Part shown: positions 16,008 through 24,457 of the stretch, piece after piece | Numbering within the stretch: position 1 is the first letter of the stretch | How the letters are laid out: each line of letters opens with the position of its first letter | Source: an uncultured Nitrosopumilaceae archaeon | GTDB lineage: Archaea; Thermoproteota; Nitrososphaeria; Nitrososphaerales; Nitrosopumilaceae | Length of the DNA stretch: 43,728 bases | NCBI GenBank assembly: GCA_937897875.1 | Contig: CALCPD010000060.1 | Location: 1 to 43,728, forward strand | Direction: 5' to 3' | Made by a program: the position numbers and the translations under genes | Notes under the pieces: generated by a model | Told to the model about the DNA's origin: nothing | Database searches by the model: none | Seen by the model: only the letters and a program-made list of their open reading frames with translations

Positions 16008-16835
16008 ATGTTTGATGAATTGGTTACTAATTTAGTTAAAATTAAACAAAAATTTGCAAAAACATACTCTGGAAATGCACACATCCAAGAAATCATCCCA
16101 TCTCAGGCATCAAAAGAATTCCCTATCGATGAAAATCATCTAAAACAACTCCATATTTTTGCAGAAAAAAATCCAATTTATTTTAATTCATTTGAAGAAA
16201 ATGTTTCTGGAATATCTTGCATGGTGTATGAGGGTGACATTAACGAATATTGGTTAAACAGCATCAAACATGGTTCTAGCTGTCAGCCCTTTTATCCTAC
16301 ATGGATAATGTCTGCATATGTTATGGTATCTATATCTAAAAAATTAGGATATTCACAACTTGTGGATATTGGTTCTGGAGATGGACGCATTGCATTTTGT
16401 GGAAATATTTTAGAATTAAATTCACATAGTATAGAAATTGATGATGTTCTAGTTGACTTGCAAAAGACAATTTGTTTAGAAACAAAACAAAATTTTAATC
16501 CACAATGTAGTGACGCACTTGAATTTGATTACTCTAAATTAAATTTAATAAATCCTGCATTTTTTATTGGAGGATTGCCTCAAATGGGAGGAGATATTTT
16601 AGCTGCAAGTATTATAGAAAAAATTAATTCTATCAAAAATTTGAAAATCAAAACAGGATTAGTTTTTGCAGGAACTAACACAAAAAGACAATTGTCTGGC
16701 AATCTGTCTGATGGTGGTTGGAGTAATTTAATTGATGAACATAGTTTGAAAGTACTTGATACTGTCTCATTGCCTACGGTTTGGACTTTTGATCAAACAG
16801 TTGAAACTCCGTACATTTTTACTAAATTCAAATAA
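16008..16835 (+). CDS. Class I SAM-dependent methyltransferase-like protein
   Basis: Motif I of class I methyltransferases is VDIGSGDGRI (119-128), followed by an acidic residue ending strand 2 (HSIEIDD) and a possible motif IV at INPAFFIGGLPQMGG. The catalytic-site residues differ from the N/DPPY type of DNA and protein-N methylases, so the substrate is unclear. The N-terminal 110 residues are family-specific and were not recognised. It is convergent with the DUF35 gene, overlapping it by 8 bases. Confidence 0.7.
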   Translation: MFDELVTNLVKIKQKFAKTYSGNAHIQEIIPSQASKEFPIDENHLKQLHIFAEKNPIYFNSFEENVSGISCMVYEGDINEYWLNSIKHGSSCQPFYPTWIMSAYVMVSISKKLGYSQLVDIGSGDGRIAFCGNILELNSHSIEIDDVLVDLQKTICLETKQNFNPQCSDALEFDYSKLNLINPAFFIGGLPQMGGDILAASIIEKINSIKNLKIKTGLVFAGTNTKRQLSGNLSDGGWSNLIDEHSLKVLDTVSLPTVWTFDQTVETPYIFTKFK

Positions 16836-17136
16836 TATGAAAATAATAACTTCCTTCGCTTATTCCACAATTTGAAATTTTTACAATTTGGTCCTTTTTT
16901 GGCTTTGTCATCATCTTAGCCATTATTCTAATTGAATCACAAAACTCTACCACACAAAAATACTCCTCATTTTGTCTTGAAAATTCGATAATTTTACCCT
17001 CAAAATCCTCTTTTTTTAATGATGTTTCCTCATTACAGATATCACAAAATTCTGATGGTGGCCATACTAATTTTTTACATGCCGAGCATTCAGGAATATA
17101 AAATCGTCCTTGTTCTAATTCTTTTTCAAAATTCAT
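16828..17136 (-). CDS. DUF35 (Zn-ribbon + OB-fold) acyl-CoA-binding partner of thiolase
   Basis: A rubredoxin-like zinc ribbon (C17, C20, C31, C34 in ECSACKKL...FCDICN) is followed by an OB-fold-like half (GKIIEFSRQNEEYFCVVEF). DUF35 proteins bridge thiolase and HMG-CoA synthase in archaea and help channel acetoacetyl-CoA. At 102 residues it is a short version. It overlaps the upstream thiolase gene by 4 bases (ATGA), so the pair is translationally coupled. Confidence 0.85.
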   Translation of the reverse strand: MNFEKELEQGRFYIPECSACKKLVWPPSEFCDICNEETSLKKEDFEGKIIEFSRQNEEYFCVVEFCDSIRIMAKMMTKPKKDQIVKISNCGISEGSYYFHII

Positions 17137-18242
17137 TTCTCTAAAACCAAAACTGTGGATGATGTAGCAGCTGCAGACATGTTGTGAATTAAACCTGTTT
17201 TTGGATTATCTGTCTGACGACTTTTTGCATTATTTTGTAATTGCTCAATAATTTCTATAGTTTGTGAAATTCCTGTTGCACCCAATGGATGTCCACATCC
17301 GATTAAACCTCCACGTGGATTAATTTTAAAATTATTTGTTTGATGCAAATTTTTTATCATATCCATTCCATTTCCAGGATCAGTAAATCCCAGGGATTCT
17401 AATATCATTGGTTCACAAACAGAAAATGCATCATGAACTTCTGCAACATCTATTTTTGAAATATTATGATTTGCCATGTTTAATGCTGTTTGCCCTGCAA
17501 TTTTAGTAGATTCCATAGATGATAGCGAAGTGTTTTTTGTAAATCCTGCAGAAGTTGTTTTTTGTCCTATGCCTGTAATCCATATTGGTGAGTCTGTATA
17601 TTTTTTCATAACTTCTTCAGATGCCAGTAAAATTGATGCACTTCCAGTACATGGTCTTGAACAATCTAATAGTTTTAGATCATCTGTCAGTTTTTTAGAA
17701 TTCATAACATCCTCCACTGTGTATGTTTTTTTTGATAATGCATTTGGATTTTTGCTTGCTTGCTTATGATTTTTTACAGAAACTACTGCCAATTCTTCAT
17801 CTGAAATATCGTATTTTTGTTTGTATGATTTTGAAAAAATTGATGCCCAAAATATTGGATGCTTAAATTCTCCTCGGGAATTATCCCACTCTAATATTTG
17901 ACCTGGACTGTCATATCTCTCAGCCCCTGAAACTAAAACCATGTCTGCTAGACCTGATGCTATGTATGAAAATGCTGAAACAATAGAATTTGTGCCTGAA
18001 TTACATAGACTTTCAATAGAATGTGCTATTTTTGGTTGAATTCCTGACATTTCTGATAAAATTGGAGATAGATATTTTGAATTATTATTTGTAGAAATTA
18101 AGACTGCATCAATTTCTTTTTTATCTATTTTGGGGTTTTTTTGAAACAAATCATTTGTAGATTTGTGTAATATTGTTTCAATTTTATCATCATCTTTTGT
18201 AAATGGCGTCATTCCATATGCTGCAATTCCTACTTTTACCAT
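17133..18242 (-). CDS. Thiolase (acetyl-CoA C-acetyltransferase / SCP-x-type)
   Basis: Thiolase-fold enzyme with the acyl-accepting C80 in IESLCNSGTNS, H270 in AEVHDAFSV, and the C316-G-H318 motif in GGLIGCGHPLGATG, so all catalytic residues are present. Archaeal SCP-x-type thiolases of this length (369) pair with DUF35 and either start the mevalonate pathway (acetoacetyl-CoA formation) or cleave acetoacetyl-CoA at the end of the 3-hydroxypropionate/4-hydroxybutyrate cycle. It sits between DUF35 (4-base overlap) and an LLM oxidoreductase (1-base overlap), which suggests a fatty-acyl or ketone substrate is also possible. Confidence 0.88.
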   Translation of the reverse strand: MVKVGIAAYGMTPFTKDDDKIETILHKSTNDLFQKNPKIDKKEIDAVLISTNNNSKYLSPILSEMSGIQPKIAHSIESLCNSGTNSIVSAFSYIASGLADMVLVSGAERYDSPGQILEWDNSRGEFKHPIFWASIFSKSYKQKYDISDEELAVVSVKNHKQASKNPNALSKKTYTVEDVMNSKKLTDDLKLLDCSRPCTGSASILLASEEVMKKYTDSPIWITGIGQKTTSAGFTKNTSLSSMESTKIAGQTALNMANHNISKIDVAEVHDAFSVCEPMILESLGFTDPGNGMDMIKNLHQTNNFKINPRGGLIGCGHPLGATGISQTIEIIEQLQNNAKSRQTDNPKTGLIHNMSAAATSSTVLVLEK

Positions 18243-19210
18243 TATTGTTCATCCAAAAGTGTTTTTTTCAATAATGAAAATGATTCTATTGTGTTTCCAA
18301 TTGGATTGAATTGAATTATTGGTAAATCAATTCCAGCATTTCTAAATTTTTCTAATTGTATTTTTGCTTCTTCTGGAGATCCTGATATACAAAGTGAATT
18401 TAACATAGAATCTGTTACAAGTTCATGATTAGATTTAAATCCTGATTTTTTAAATTCCTCAAAAATATTACTGGCCTCATTTTTAAATCCATTATTAGAT
18501 AAAAAGTCTCGATATATTTTACCTACAGATATGTAAAACGCCACTGTCTTTTTAGCACGTTGAATTGCTTCTTCAGAATCATTTGAAATACATGTAATAA
18601 TTTGACAGGCAACATCAATATTTTTTTGTGATTGCATTTTGGAAATTGTTTCTTTCATTTCATCTATCGGACGTAAATAAAAAATTACTCCATCCCCAAT
18701 TTCCCAACATAGATTGACCATTTTTTCATTAATAGCTGCTAAGTAAATTGGAATTGATTTTCTTTTTGGTTCTATTAATAATGTAAAATTTTTTAAATCA
18801 AATATTTTTCCAGAATAATTGATTTGTTTTTTCATTAAAGATAATCTAATAATTTCTACATATTCCCTCATTCTTTGAACTGGATTTTCAAATTTCTGCC
18901 CATGAAAATCTTCAACTATTGGTACACTGCTTGTACCTAATCCTAGGATTAATCTACCATTAGATAGTGTATCTATGGTTGCAGATCCCATTGCTATTGT
19001 GGATGGACTTCTTGAATAGATGTTAATAATGGAAGAGCCTATTTTTTGAGTTTTAGTATTATTTGCAACTGCTCCTAACATTGAAAAATTCTCCATTCCC
19101 CATGTTTCAGGAATCCAAATTGAATCAATTCCTGTTTTAGATGCTATTTCTGTACATTGAAGCACCTCTTCTACTGACAATAATGAGCCTAAACTACATG
19201 CTATACGCAT
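18242..19210 (-). CDS. LLM-class flavin/F420-dependent oxidoreductase
   Basis: A luciferase-like TIM barrel: MRIACSLGS at strand 1, GIDSIWIPETWG, then the SPSTIAMGSATIDTLSNGRLILGLG stretch (split here as SPSTIAMGSAT and SNGRLILGLG) that is characteristic of methylene-H4MPT reductase-like members using coenzyme F420. Length 322 fits. The stop overlaps the thiolase ATG by one base, so it is the first gene of a three-gene operon with thiolase and DUF35. The substrate is unknown. Confidence 0.85.
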   Translation of the reverse strand: MRIACSLGSLLSVEEVLQCTEIASKTGIDSIWIPETWGMENFSMLGAVANNTKTQKIGSSIINIYSRSPSTIAMGSATIDTLSNGRLILGLGTSSVPIVEDFHGQKFENPVQRMREYVEIIRLSLMKKQINYSGKIFDLKNFTLLIEPKRKSIPIYLAAINEKMVNLCWEIGDGVIFYLRPIDEMKETISKMQSQKNIDVACQIITCISNDSEEAIQRAKKTVAFYISVGKIYRDFLSNNGFKNEASNIFEEFKKSGFKSNHELVTDSMLNSLCISGSPEEAKIQLEKFRNAGIDLPIIQFNPIGNTIESFSLLKKTLLDEQ

Positions 19211-19311
19211 AGTTGGATTATGAATAATGGATATTCTAGTGTATCTGTTTTAGTAATAGGTTAATTTTGATTGAGGTTATTCATTATCCAATGATTTGAT
19301 AATGAATAATA

Positions 19312-19458
19312 TTGTCAGAACAGAATATTGTTGAAAAACCTATCAACAACGGAGGATTTTGGAAAAATGCAACAAAATATGCTTCTACTAGTGATGATGA
19401 ATCTTTTGTAGAAGAAGTGGCATACATGATGGTTACCTTGCACAGAACTGGCGCATAG
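19312..19458 (+). CDS. Small conserved-looking protein (48 aa), TTG start
   Basis: The frame starts with TTG at 19312 and ends TAG at 19456-19458. An ATG 10 bases upstream is out of frame and closes within 11 codons. The product is well-balanced: SEQNIVEKPINNGGFWKNATKY then ASTSDDESFVEEVAYMMVTLHRTGA (segments shown at 20 residues or fewer: SEQNIVEKPINNGGFW, ASTSDDESFVEEVAYMM). It is convergent with the nucleotidyltransferase gene. Function unknown. Confidence 0.5.
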   Translation: MSEQNIVEKPINNGGFWKNATKYASTSDDESFVEEVAYMMVTLHRTGA

Positions 19459-19464
19459 ATTATA

Positions 19465-20133
19465 CTATTTGATTATTTTTTCAACTACTGCTGAACTTTC
19501 TTCCATATCTTTGAATGAGTCTATTGAATACCATGGTGTATTTCTAAATTTTATTGTAAACAATTTTTCTTTTTTTGCAAATTTTGGAAATAATGTTTTC
19601 TCAATATCTCCCACATTAGGAAGTTCTTTCACAGTATCTTTGTTAAGGTGGTAAATTCCGGCATTCATCCATATGTCTGATATTTCTTTTTTTTCATCAA
19701 ATTTTATAATTTTATCATTATCTGTTTGTAAAATCCCAAATTTTGTTCTTAATTGAATTGCTGCAATAGAGTTATCTTTTTTGAATAATTTTTTTAAATC
19801 AATGTTTGTTATGATGTCTCCATTAATTACTAGAAATGACTTATCATTTATTTTCTTAGCTGCTTTTTTAATTGCACCCCCTGTTCCAAGCGGTTTGTTT
19901 TCTATTGAAAATGATATTTTAATTCCTAGTTTTTTATTTTTAAGATAATTTTCAATCATTTCTGTTTTGTATCCTGAACAAATAATTGCTTCTGAAATAC
20001 CGAATTTTTTTAAATATCTTATTTGCCATTCTATGATTGGAATGTTGTTTATTGGAATTAGTGGTTTTGGAACATAATCTGTGATTGGTCTTAATCTTTT
20101 ACCCCTTCCTCCTGCTAAAATTATTGCTTTCAA
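19465..20133 (-). CDS. Sugar-1-phosphate nucleotidyltransferase
   Basis: The nucleotide-binding signature is MKAIILAGGRGKRLRPIT (1-18), with KPLIPINNIPIIEWQI after it and the metal-site aspartate in FLVINGDIITN. It activates a sugar phosphate (glucose- or mannose-1-phosphate) to an NDP-sugar for cell-surface glycan or glycoprotein. At 222 residues it has the catalytic domain only, without the left-handed beta-helix of GlmU-type enzymes. No other glycan genes are adjacent. Confidence 0.87.
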   Translation of the reverse strand: MKAIILAGGRGKRLRPITDYVPKPLIPINNIPIIEWQIRYLKKFGISEAIICSGYKTEMIENYLKNKKLGIKISFSIENKPLGTGGAIKKAAKKINDKSFLVINGDIITNIDLKKLFKKDNSIAAIQLRTKFGILQTDNDKIIKFDEKKEISDIWMNAGIYHLNKDTVKELPNVGDIEKTLFPKFAKKEKLFTIKFRNTPWYSIDSFKDMEESSAVVEKIIK

Positions 20134-20170
20134 TGATAATTCAATATTTATCGTCTATATCAAAATTTTC

Positions 20171-20413
20171 TCATTTTTTCTTTAATTCATGAGTTTCTTT
20201 ATCATTAACAACATCTTCCATTTTCTTAGCAAATTCATTATAGATTGCTTCTAGGTCTTCTAACTTCATTTCAATTCCTAATAATTTTAATGTCTTATTC
20301 CAGGATTCAATATATTTTTCATCATCCATGCCTTTTCCAAGTGTTTCTGCAAGTGAATTGACTCCTTCAGTTTTACCTAATGCATAGATGGCAATTTCTC
20401 TAGCAGTTAACAT
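20171..20413 (-). CDS. Hypothetical helical protein (80 aa)
   Basis: Fully helical by eye: TAREIAIYALGKTEGVNSLAE, then EKYIESWNKTLKLLG and LEDLEAIYNEFAKKMEDVV. The first 14 bases overlap the end of the zinc-ribbon gene upstream (20400-20546), which argues for joint transcription. No family recognised. Confidence 0.55.
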   Translation of the reverse strand: MLTAREIAIYALGKTEGVNSLAETLGKGMDDEKYIESWNKTLKLLGIEMKLEDLEAIYNEFAKKMEDVVNDKETHELKKK

Positions 20414-20546
20414 CTTCGTCTTTATTATTCTCCGTAATGTAATAGTGTAATTCCGTATAACATTCTACACAATAATCTTCAAATTTTGTGTGATCACAAT
20501 CATACACTTTTTTTACATCATTACTACATTTGACACAAATTGGCAT
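20400..20546 (-). CDS. Small zinc-ribbon protein (48 aa)
   Basis: ATG at 20546, TAG at 20402-20400. Contains CVKC (residues 4-7), CDH (17-19) and CVEC (26-29), a four-ligand zinc-ribbon layout. The C-terminal tail NNKDEDVNC is acidic. It overlaps the following gene by 14 bases and lies 13 bases after the membrane protein gene at 20560. Confidence 0.6.
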   Translation of the reverse strand: MPICVKCSNDVKKVYDCDHTKFEDYCVECYTELHYYITENNKDEDVNC

Positions 20547-20559
20547 GAATATTATCCTC

Positions 20560-20943
20560 TTAGGATTTTACTATTTTAATTGCACCCAGTGCAAGTTGAA
20601 TTATTGCTGGTGCAAATAACATCAAAGGATTTCTTTCTACTCCTTCTGGAGCTGGTGTTCCAATCATGGCTAATCCACCAGCTATAATTAAAATTCCTGA
20701 AACTATGATTAAACCTCCTAATGGTTTTGATTTTTCTCTAAGAGCAATGAAGAATGCTATAATTGGTAAAATTATTGCTGGACCGCCTAGTCCCATACCA
20801 CGTTGCATGTCATCTAGAGGCAAAAATCCTTCTTTGTCTGGACTTCCCATTGAAACTGCAACATCGGCACCATATAGTACCAATAATACGATAGATATTC
20901 CAGCCAGTATCATTGCTGCTTTTAGTGCCATACTAGGATTCAC
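20560..20943 (-). CDS. Four-helix membrane protein (127 aa)
   Basis: Four hydrophobic segments at about residues 7-26, 53-69, 74-95 and 107-124 (for example AAMILAGISIVLLVLYGADV and LGGLIIVSGILIIAGGLAMI), with short polar loops. It has no visible catalytic motif. It lies 21 bases downstream of purK and may be a read-through partner. Function unknown. Confidence 0.65.
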   Translation of the reverse strand: MNPSMALKAAMILAGISIVLLVLYGADVAVSMGSPDKEGFLPLDDMQRGMGLGGPAIILPIIAFFIALREKSKPLGGLIIVSGILIIAGGLAMIGTPAPEGVERNPLMLFAPAIIQLALGAIKIVKS

Positions 20944-20964
20944 TATTTACAACATAAAAACCAA

Positions 20965-22107
20965 TCAGATAGATTTGACTTCTACTAACTCTTTGATTTG
21001 AGATAGTTCATCTAATAATTGATCAATTGTTTGATTATCCATTCCAACTATATTCAAATGACCTAATTTTCTTAAAGGTTTAGAAATTTTCTTTTCATAC
21101 ATTTTCAAAAATATGTTGTTTTTTGAAAAATCCAATTTCTGGTATTCCCCTTCAAAATTCAAATTTCCTAAAATATTGTACATTATGGTATTGTGAATTA
21201 ATTGAGTATTGCCTAAATCTAGTCCCAAAATTGCTCGCAAATGCTGTTCAAATTGAGATGTTTTACTAGATTGTAGTGTATGGTGGCCTGAATTGTGTAC
21301 TCTGGGAGCAATTTCATTAATTACAATGTCATCATTTTGTGTAACAAACATCTCTATTCCAAAAACTCCTGCACCCTTCAAAACATCCATGGTATCACTA
21401 GCAATTTTTGAAGCTTTTTGAGATACTTTGTTATTTGTTCTAGCAGGTGCTATTGTCTGACGTAAAATATTTTTTTCATGAATATTTTCAACTAATGGAA
21501 ACGTCTTAATTTCACCTTTAGTGTTTCTTGAAGCAATTACTGATACTTCCATTTTGAATGGTACAAATTTTTCTAGCATTAGTTTTTGTCCTTTGAAATA
21601 ATCATATGCTTTTTCAACTTCGTTTTCTGAATCAATTTTGAAATTACCCTTTCCATCATATGCGTCTCTTCTAGCTTTTAGTAATGCTGGATATCCAAAT
21701 TTTTTCAAACCTTCTTTAACTTCATCCAGACTCTCTACCTTGATGAATTCTGGAATTGGTATGTTGTTATTTTGTAAAAATGTTTTTTGTAAAAATTTAT
21801 CTTGAATTATTTTTAGAGTTTCTGGAGATGGATTAATTTCTGCATTATTTTCAACAGATTTTAGAACCTCACTATCTCCTGACTCAATTTCATATGTGAT
21901 GACATCTGCTTTTTTTGATAATTCCACAATTGCGTCTTTATTTTTAAAATCTGCAGTAATTTGCTCTGCTCCAACTAATGATGCTGAACAATTTTGATTT
22001 GGATCTAAAACTATCACTTTGGAAATATGTTCAGGCATTTTTTTAGCTGCTTCAGTTAACATCATTCCTAGTTGACCTCCGCCAATAATTCCTAAAATTT
22101 TTCCCAT
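20965..22107 (-). CDS. purK: N5-carboxyaminoimidazole ribonucleotide synthase (PurK)
   Basis: An ATP-grasp enzyme that carboxylates AIR with bicarbonate and ATP in purine synthesis. The N-terminal ILGIIGGGQLGMML, the ATP-grasp loop YPALLKARRDAYDGKGNF, and the metal-binding NEIAPRVHNSGHHT segment (split: NEIAPRVHNSGHHT is 14 residues) are typical. The 380-residue length is standard. Its partner PurE is encoded 444 bases away on the other strand, separated by two tiny genes. Confidence 0.93.
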   Translation of the reverse strand: MGKILGIIGGGQLGMMLTEAAKKMPEHISKVIVLDPNQNCSASLVGAEQITADFKNKDAIVELSKKADVITYEIESGDSEVLKSVENNAEINPSPETLKIIQDKFLQKTFLQNNNIPIPEFIKVESLDEVKEGLKKFGYPALLKARRDAYDGKGNFKIDSENEVEKAYDYFKGQKLMLEKFVPFKMEVSVIASRNTKGEIKTFPLVENIHEKNILRQTIAPARTNNKVSQKASKIASDTMDVLKGAGVFGIEMFVTQNDDIVINEIAPRVHNSGHHTLQSSKTSQFEQHLRAILGLDLGNTQLIHNTIMYNILGNLNFEGEYQKLDFSKNNIFLKMYEKKISKPLRKLGHLNIVGMDNQTIDQLLDELSQIKELVEVKSI

Positions 22108-22149
22108 TAGATGAATTCATTAAAATGCACTAAAAATATCTAATGTACT

Positions 22150-22245
22150 GTGTCTAAAATTCTTAAAATTCTTCTAGGATCTATATTGCTAACAGCGGTA
22201 TTTTTAGTTCAATTGGTAGTTTTGGGTATTGAAATAAACTTGTAA
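22150..22245 (+). CDS. Possible tiny membrane protein (31 aa), GTG start
   Basis: GTG at 22150 and TAA at 22243-22245 enclose a mostly hydrophobic segment (LGSILLTAVFLVQLVVLGIE) after a short basic start SKILK. An AAAAATATC stretch lies about 20 bases upstream. Supported only by composition and by fitting exactly between purK and the zinc-ribbon gene. Confidence 0.35.
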   Translation: MSKILKILLGSILLTAVFLVQLVVLGIEINL

Positions 22246-22251
22246 TTTTTG

Positions 22252-22479
22252 TTAGTATCGAAAAGAATCTTTTGTGCCATCTGTTGGAGGTATTGATTTG
22301 ACCCATTTTTTATAATCTTCTTGCGAATTTTCACATTCATTTGCTTTTGCTTCTCGTACAATGAAGTCTTCAGAATTTACGAAATTTCTACATTTTTCAC
22401 ACAACCACAAAGTTTTGTTTTCTGGTATTACTGATTTAGGTAATCTTCTACTTTTACATTGTTTACAGAAAAGTGGCAT
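22252..22479 (-). CDS. Zinc-ribbon protein (75 aa)
   Basis: Contains C5-x2-C8 (LFCKQCKSRR) and a second CxxC (WLCEKCRNF) about 18 residues later, a two-CxxC zinc ribbon, followed by a helical acidic tail ending PPTDGTKDSFRY. It is divergent from purE with 71 bases between starts. Possibly nucleic-acid binding; no family recognised. Confidence 0.65.
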   Translation of the reverse strand: MPLFCKQCKSRRLPKSVIPENKTLWLCEKCRNFVNSEDFIVREAKANECENSQEDYKKWVKSIPPTDGTKDSFRY

Positions 22480-22550
22480 TAATTTGAATAATTTTCGTAT
22501 TATTTAGTTAAATCGAAATTGTTAATTATTCTCTATCTTTTTCTATATTA

Positions 22551-23126
22551 TTGACATTTTCAAAAAAGCCCTTAGTTGGCATAATTATGGGATCTAGTTC
22601 TGATAGTAGAATAATGAAGGGAGCTGCTGAGATATTTGACGAATTTAAAATTAAACATGAGGATCAAATAATTTCCGCACATAGAACTCCATCTAGATTA
22701 TCTGAATATGCAGAACATGCAGAAAAAATGGGTTTTAAAATAATTATTGCAGGAGCTGGTGGAGCTGCCCATTTACCTGGAATGATTGCATCTCATACAA
22801 CAATTCCTGTAATTGGTGTTCCGATACTGGTCTATAATGATAAACATCCGAAAAAAACTGATGCTGCAAAATTTTCTGCTTTTGGAGGATTAGATTCACT
22901 ACTATCCATCACAGAAATGCCTTCAGGTTCTCCCGTTGTTTCTGTTGGAGTGAATAAAGCAGGAAATGCTGGAATCTATGCAATTAAAATTCTTGCTAAT
23001 GAGTTTCCCGAATTGAAAAAAGAATTAAAGAAACACAAATCTGATCAACATAATTCTGTATTGAAGGAATCTGAACAATTAAAAAAAGAAGGCCTTACAA
23101 AATTCACCAAAAAAAAATTCAAATAA
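22551..23126 (+). CDS. purE: N5-carboxyaminoimidazole ribonucleotide mutase (PurE) with an insertion
   Basis: Converts N5-CAIR to CAIR, the step after PurK. Motifs are GSSSDSRIM (14-22), ISAHRTP (41-47) and AGAGGAAHLPGM (67-78), with catalytic H44. Between VPILVY (90-95) and FGGLDSLLSI (111-120) there is an added stretch of about 10 polar residues (NDKHPKKTDAAKFSA) where E. coli-type PurE has only a short PVQSxALSG turn. A C-terminal Lys-rich tail is also extra. The start is TTG at 22551. Confidence 0.9.
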   Translation: MTFSKKPLVGIIMGSSSDSRIMKGAAEIFDEFKIKHEDQIISAHRTPSRLSEYAEHAEKMGFKIIIAGAGGAAHLPGMIASHTTIPVIGVPILVYNDKHPKKTDAAKFSAFGGLDSLLSITEMPSGSPVVSVGVNKAGNAGIYAIKILANEFPELKKELKKHKSDQHNSVLKESEQLKKEGLTKFTKKKFK

Positions 23127-23128
23127 TT

Positions 23129-24340
23129 CTATGTTAGTAATTTGAATTGAACGTTATTTTCTTTTAGTGATTTTATCAATGACTGTGCTTGGTCCTTTCC
23201 TTGTGTTTCTAGATTTAGTGTTACTGATGCTGAACCTGCATTTACATCAGAACTCAACCTATCATGTACTACTTCCACGATGTTTGCATTAGCTAATGTG
23301 ATTATATCCACAATTTCTTTAAATGCACCAGGTCTATCTGGAAGTAAAACTGATAATTTTAGCAACCTGCTCATAGCAGCCAGTCCTTTATCTACAATTT
23401 GACCCAAAAGATACATGTCTACATTTCCTCCTGCCAATACTGCTACCACTTTTTTTCCAGGTGATGGTTTCTTTGAAATCAAATATGCTAATCCTACAGC
23501 ACCTGCAGGTTCAACTACAAATTTCATTCTCTCCATTAGCAGAAACATTGCTTTGGTGATTTCATCATCATCGACTAATACAATTTCATCGATAAGGTTT
23601 TTTATTATATCAAATGTAATTTCTCCTGGCATTTTTACAGAAATACCATCAGCAATTGTTCTATCTCCGCCTCCCGTTAATGTTCTGGTGTTTTGTTTAA
23701 CTGATTCATACATTGATGGAAATGATTTTGATTGAACACCTATTACTTTGATATTTGGATTTTTTTCTTTTATTGCAATTACTGTACCAGCTGCTAAACC
23801 TCCACCACCAATTGGCAAATAGATTTCTTCGACATCTGGTAAATCCTCTAATATTTCTAATCCTATTACTCCTTGTGCAGCTATGATTTGAGGGTCATCA
23901 AAAGCTTGCACTATTGTTGCTCCTGTCTGTTTTGCAATTTCTTTTGCTTTACAATATGACTCATCATAGTTTATTCCTTCCAAGATAACATTTGCACCAT
24001 ATCCTCTAGTTGCTGCAACTTTTGCTGGAGATGCATTTTTTGGCATCACAATTGTGCATGAAATATTTTCTAATGATGATGCTAACGCAACTCCTTGTGC
24101 ATGATTTCCTGCAGATGCTGCTACTACGCCATGCTTTTTTTCTTCATCTGTCAATGATTTTATTTTATAATATGCTCCTCGAATTTTGAATGACCCTGTT
24201 TTTTGTCTAAATTCTTCTTTTAGGTAAATTTCTGAATTTGTTAAGTTACTAAATGTGGGTGAATGAATTAAAGGTGTTTTCCTAATTACATTCCCTCGTA
24301 ATGAATTTGCCTTTAGTATTTCATCATATGTTGGATTCAT
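23129..24340 (-). CDS. ilvA: Threonine dehydratase (IlvA/TdcB-type)
   Basis: A PLP fold-type II deaminase making 2-oxobutanoate from threonine, feeding isoleucine synthesis. The Schiff-base lysine is K52 in KTGSFKIRGAYYK, the phosphate-binding GGGGLAAG and the SAGNHAQGVA loop are present, and residues from about 325 to 403 form one ACT-like regulatory domain (LSVLLPDRPGAFKEIVDII). Length 403 matches one-ACT forms. It lies 2 bases from the purE stop, on the opposite strand. Confidence 0.92.
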   Translation of the reverse strand: MNPTYDEILKANSLRGNVIRKTPLIHSPTFSNLTNSEIYLKEEFRQKTGSFKIRGAYYKIKSLTDEEKKHGVVAASAGNHAQGVALASSLENISCTIVMPKNASPAKVAATRGYGANVILEGINYDESYCKAKEIAKQTGATIVQAFDDPQIIAAQGVIGLEILEDLPDVEEIYLPIGGGGLAAGTVIAIKEKNPNIKVIGVQSKSFPSMYESVKQNTRTLTGGGDRTIADGISVKMPGEITFDIIKNLIDEIVLVDDDEITKAMFLLMERMKFVVEPAGAVGLAYLISKKPSPGKKVVAVLAGGNVDMYLLGQIVDKGLAAMSRLLKLSVLLPDRPGAFKEIVDIITLANANIVEVVHDRLSSDVNAGSASVTLNLETQGKDQAQSLIKSLKENNVQFKLLT

Positions 24341-24457
24341 TGAGATGTTGCTAATTTTTTGTAGTATTTGAGTTCATCGATATGTTTTATCGTTTTCTTT
24401 GAATTTTTATGCGTAATTTCTATACTGATTGCATTTCTTTGATTTTTTGTACTAAAT

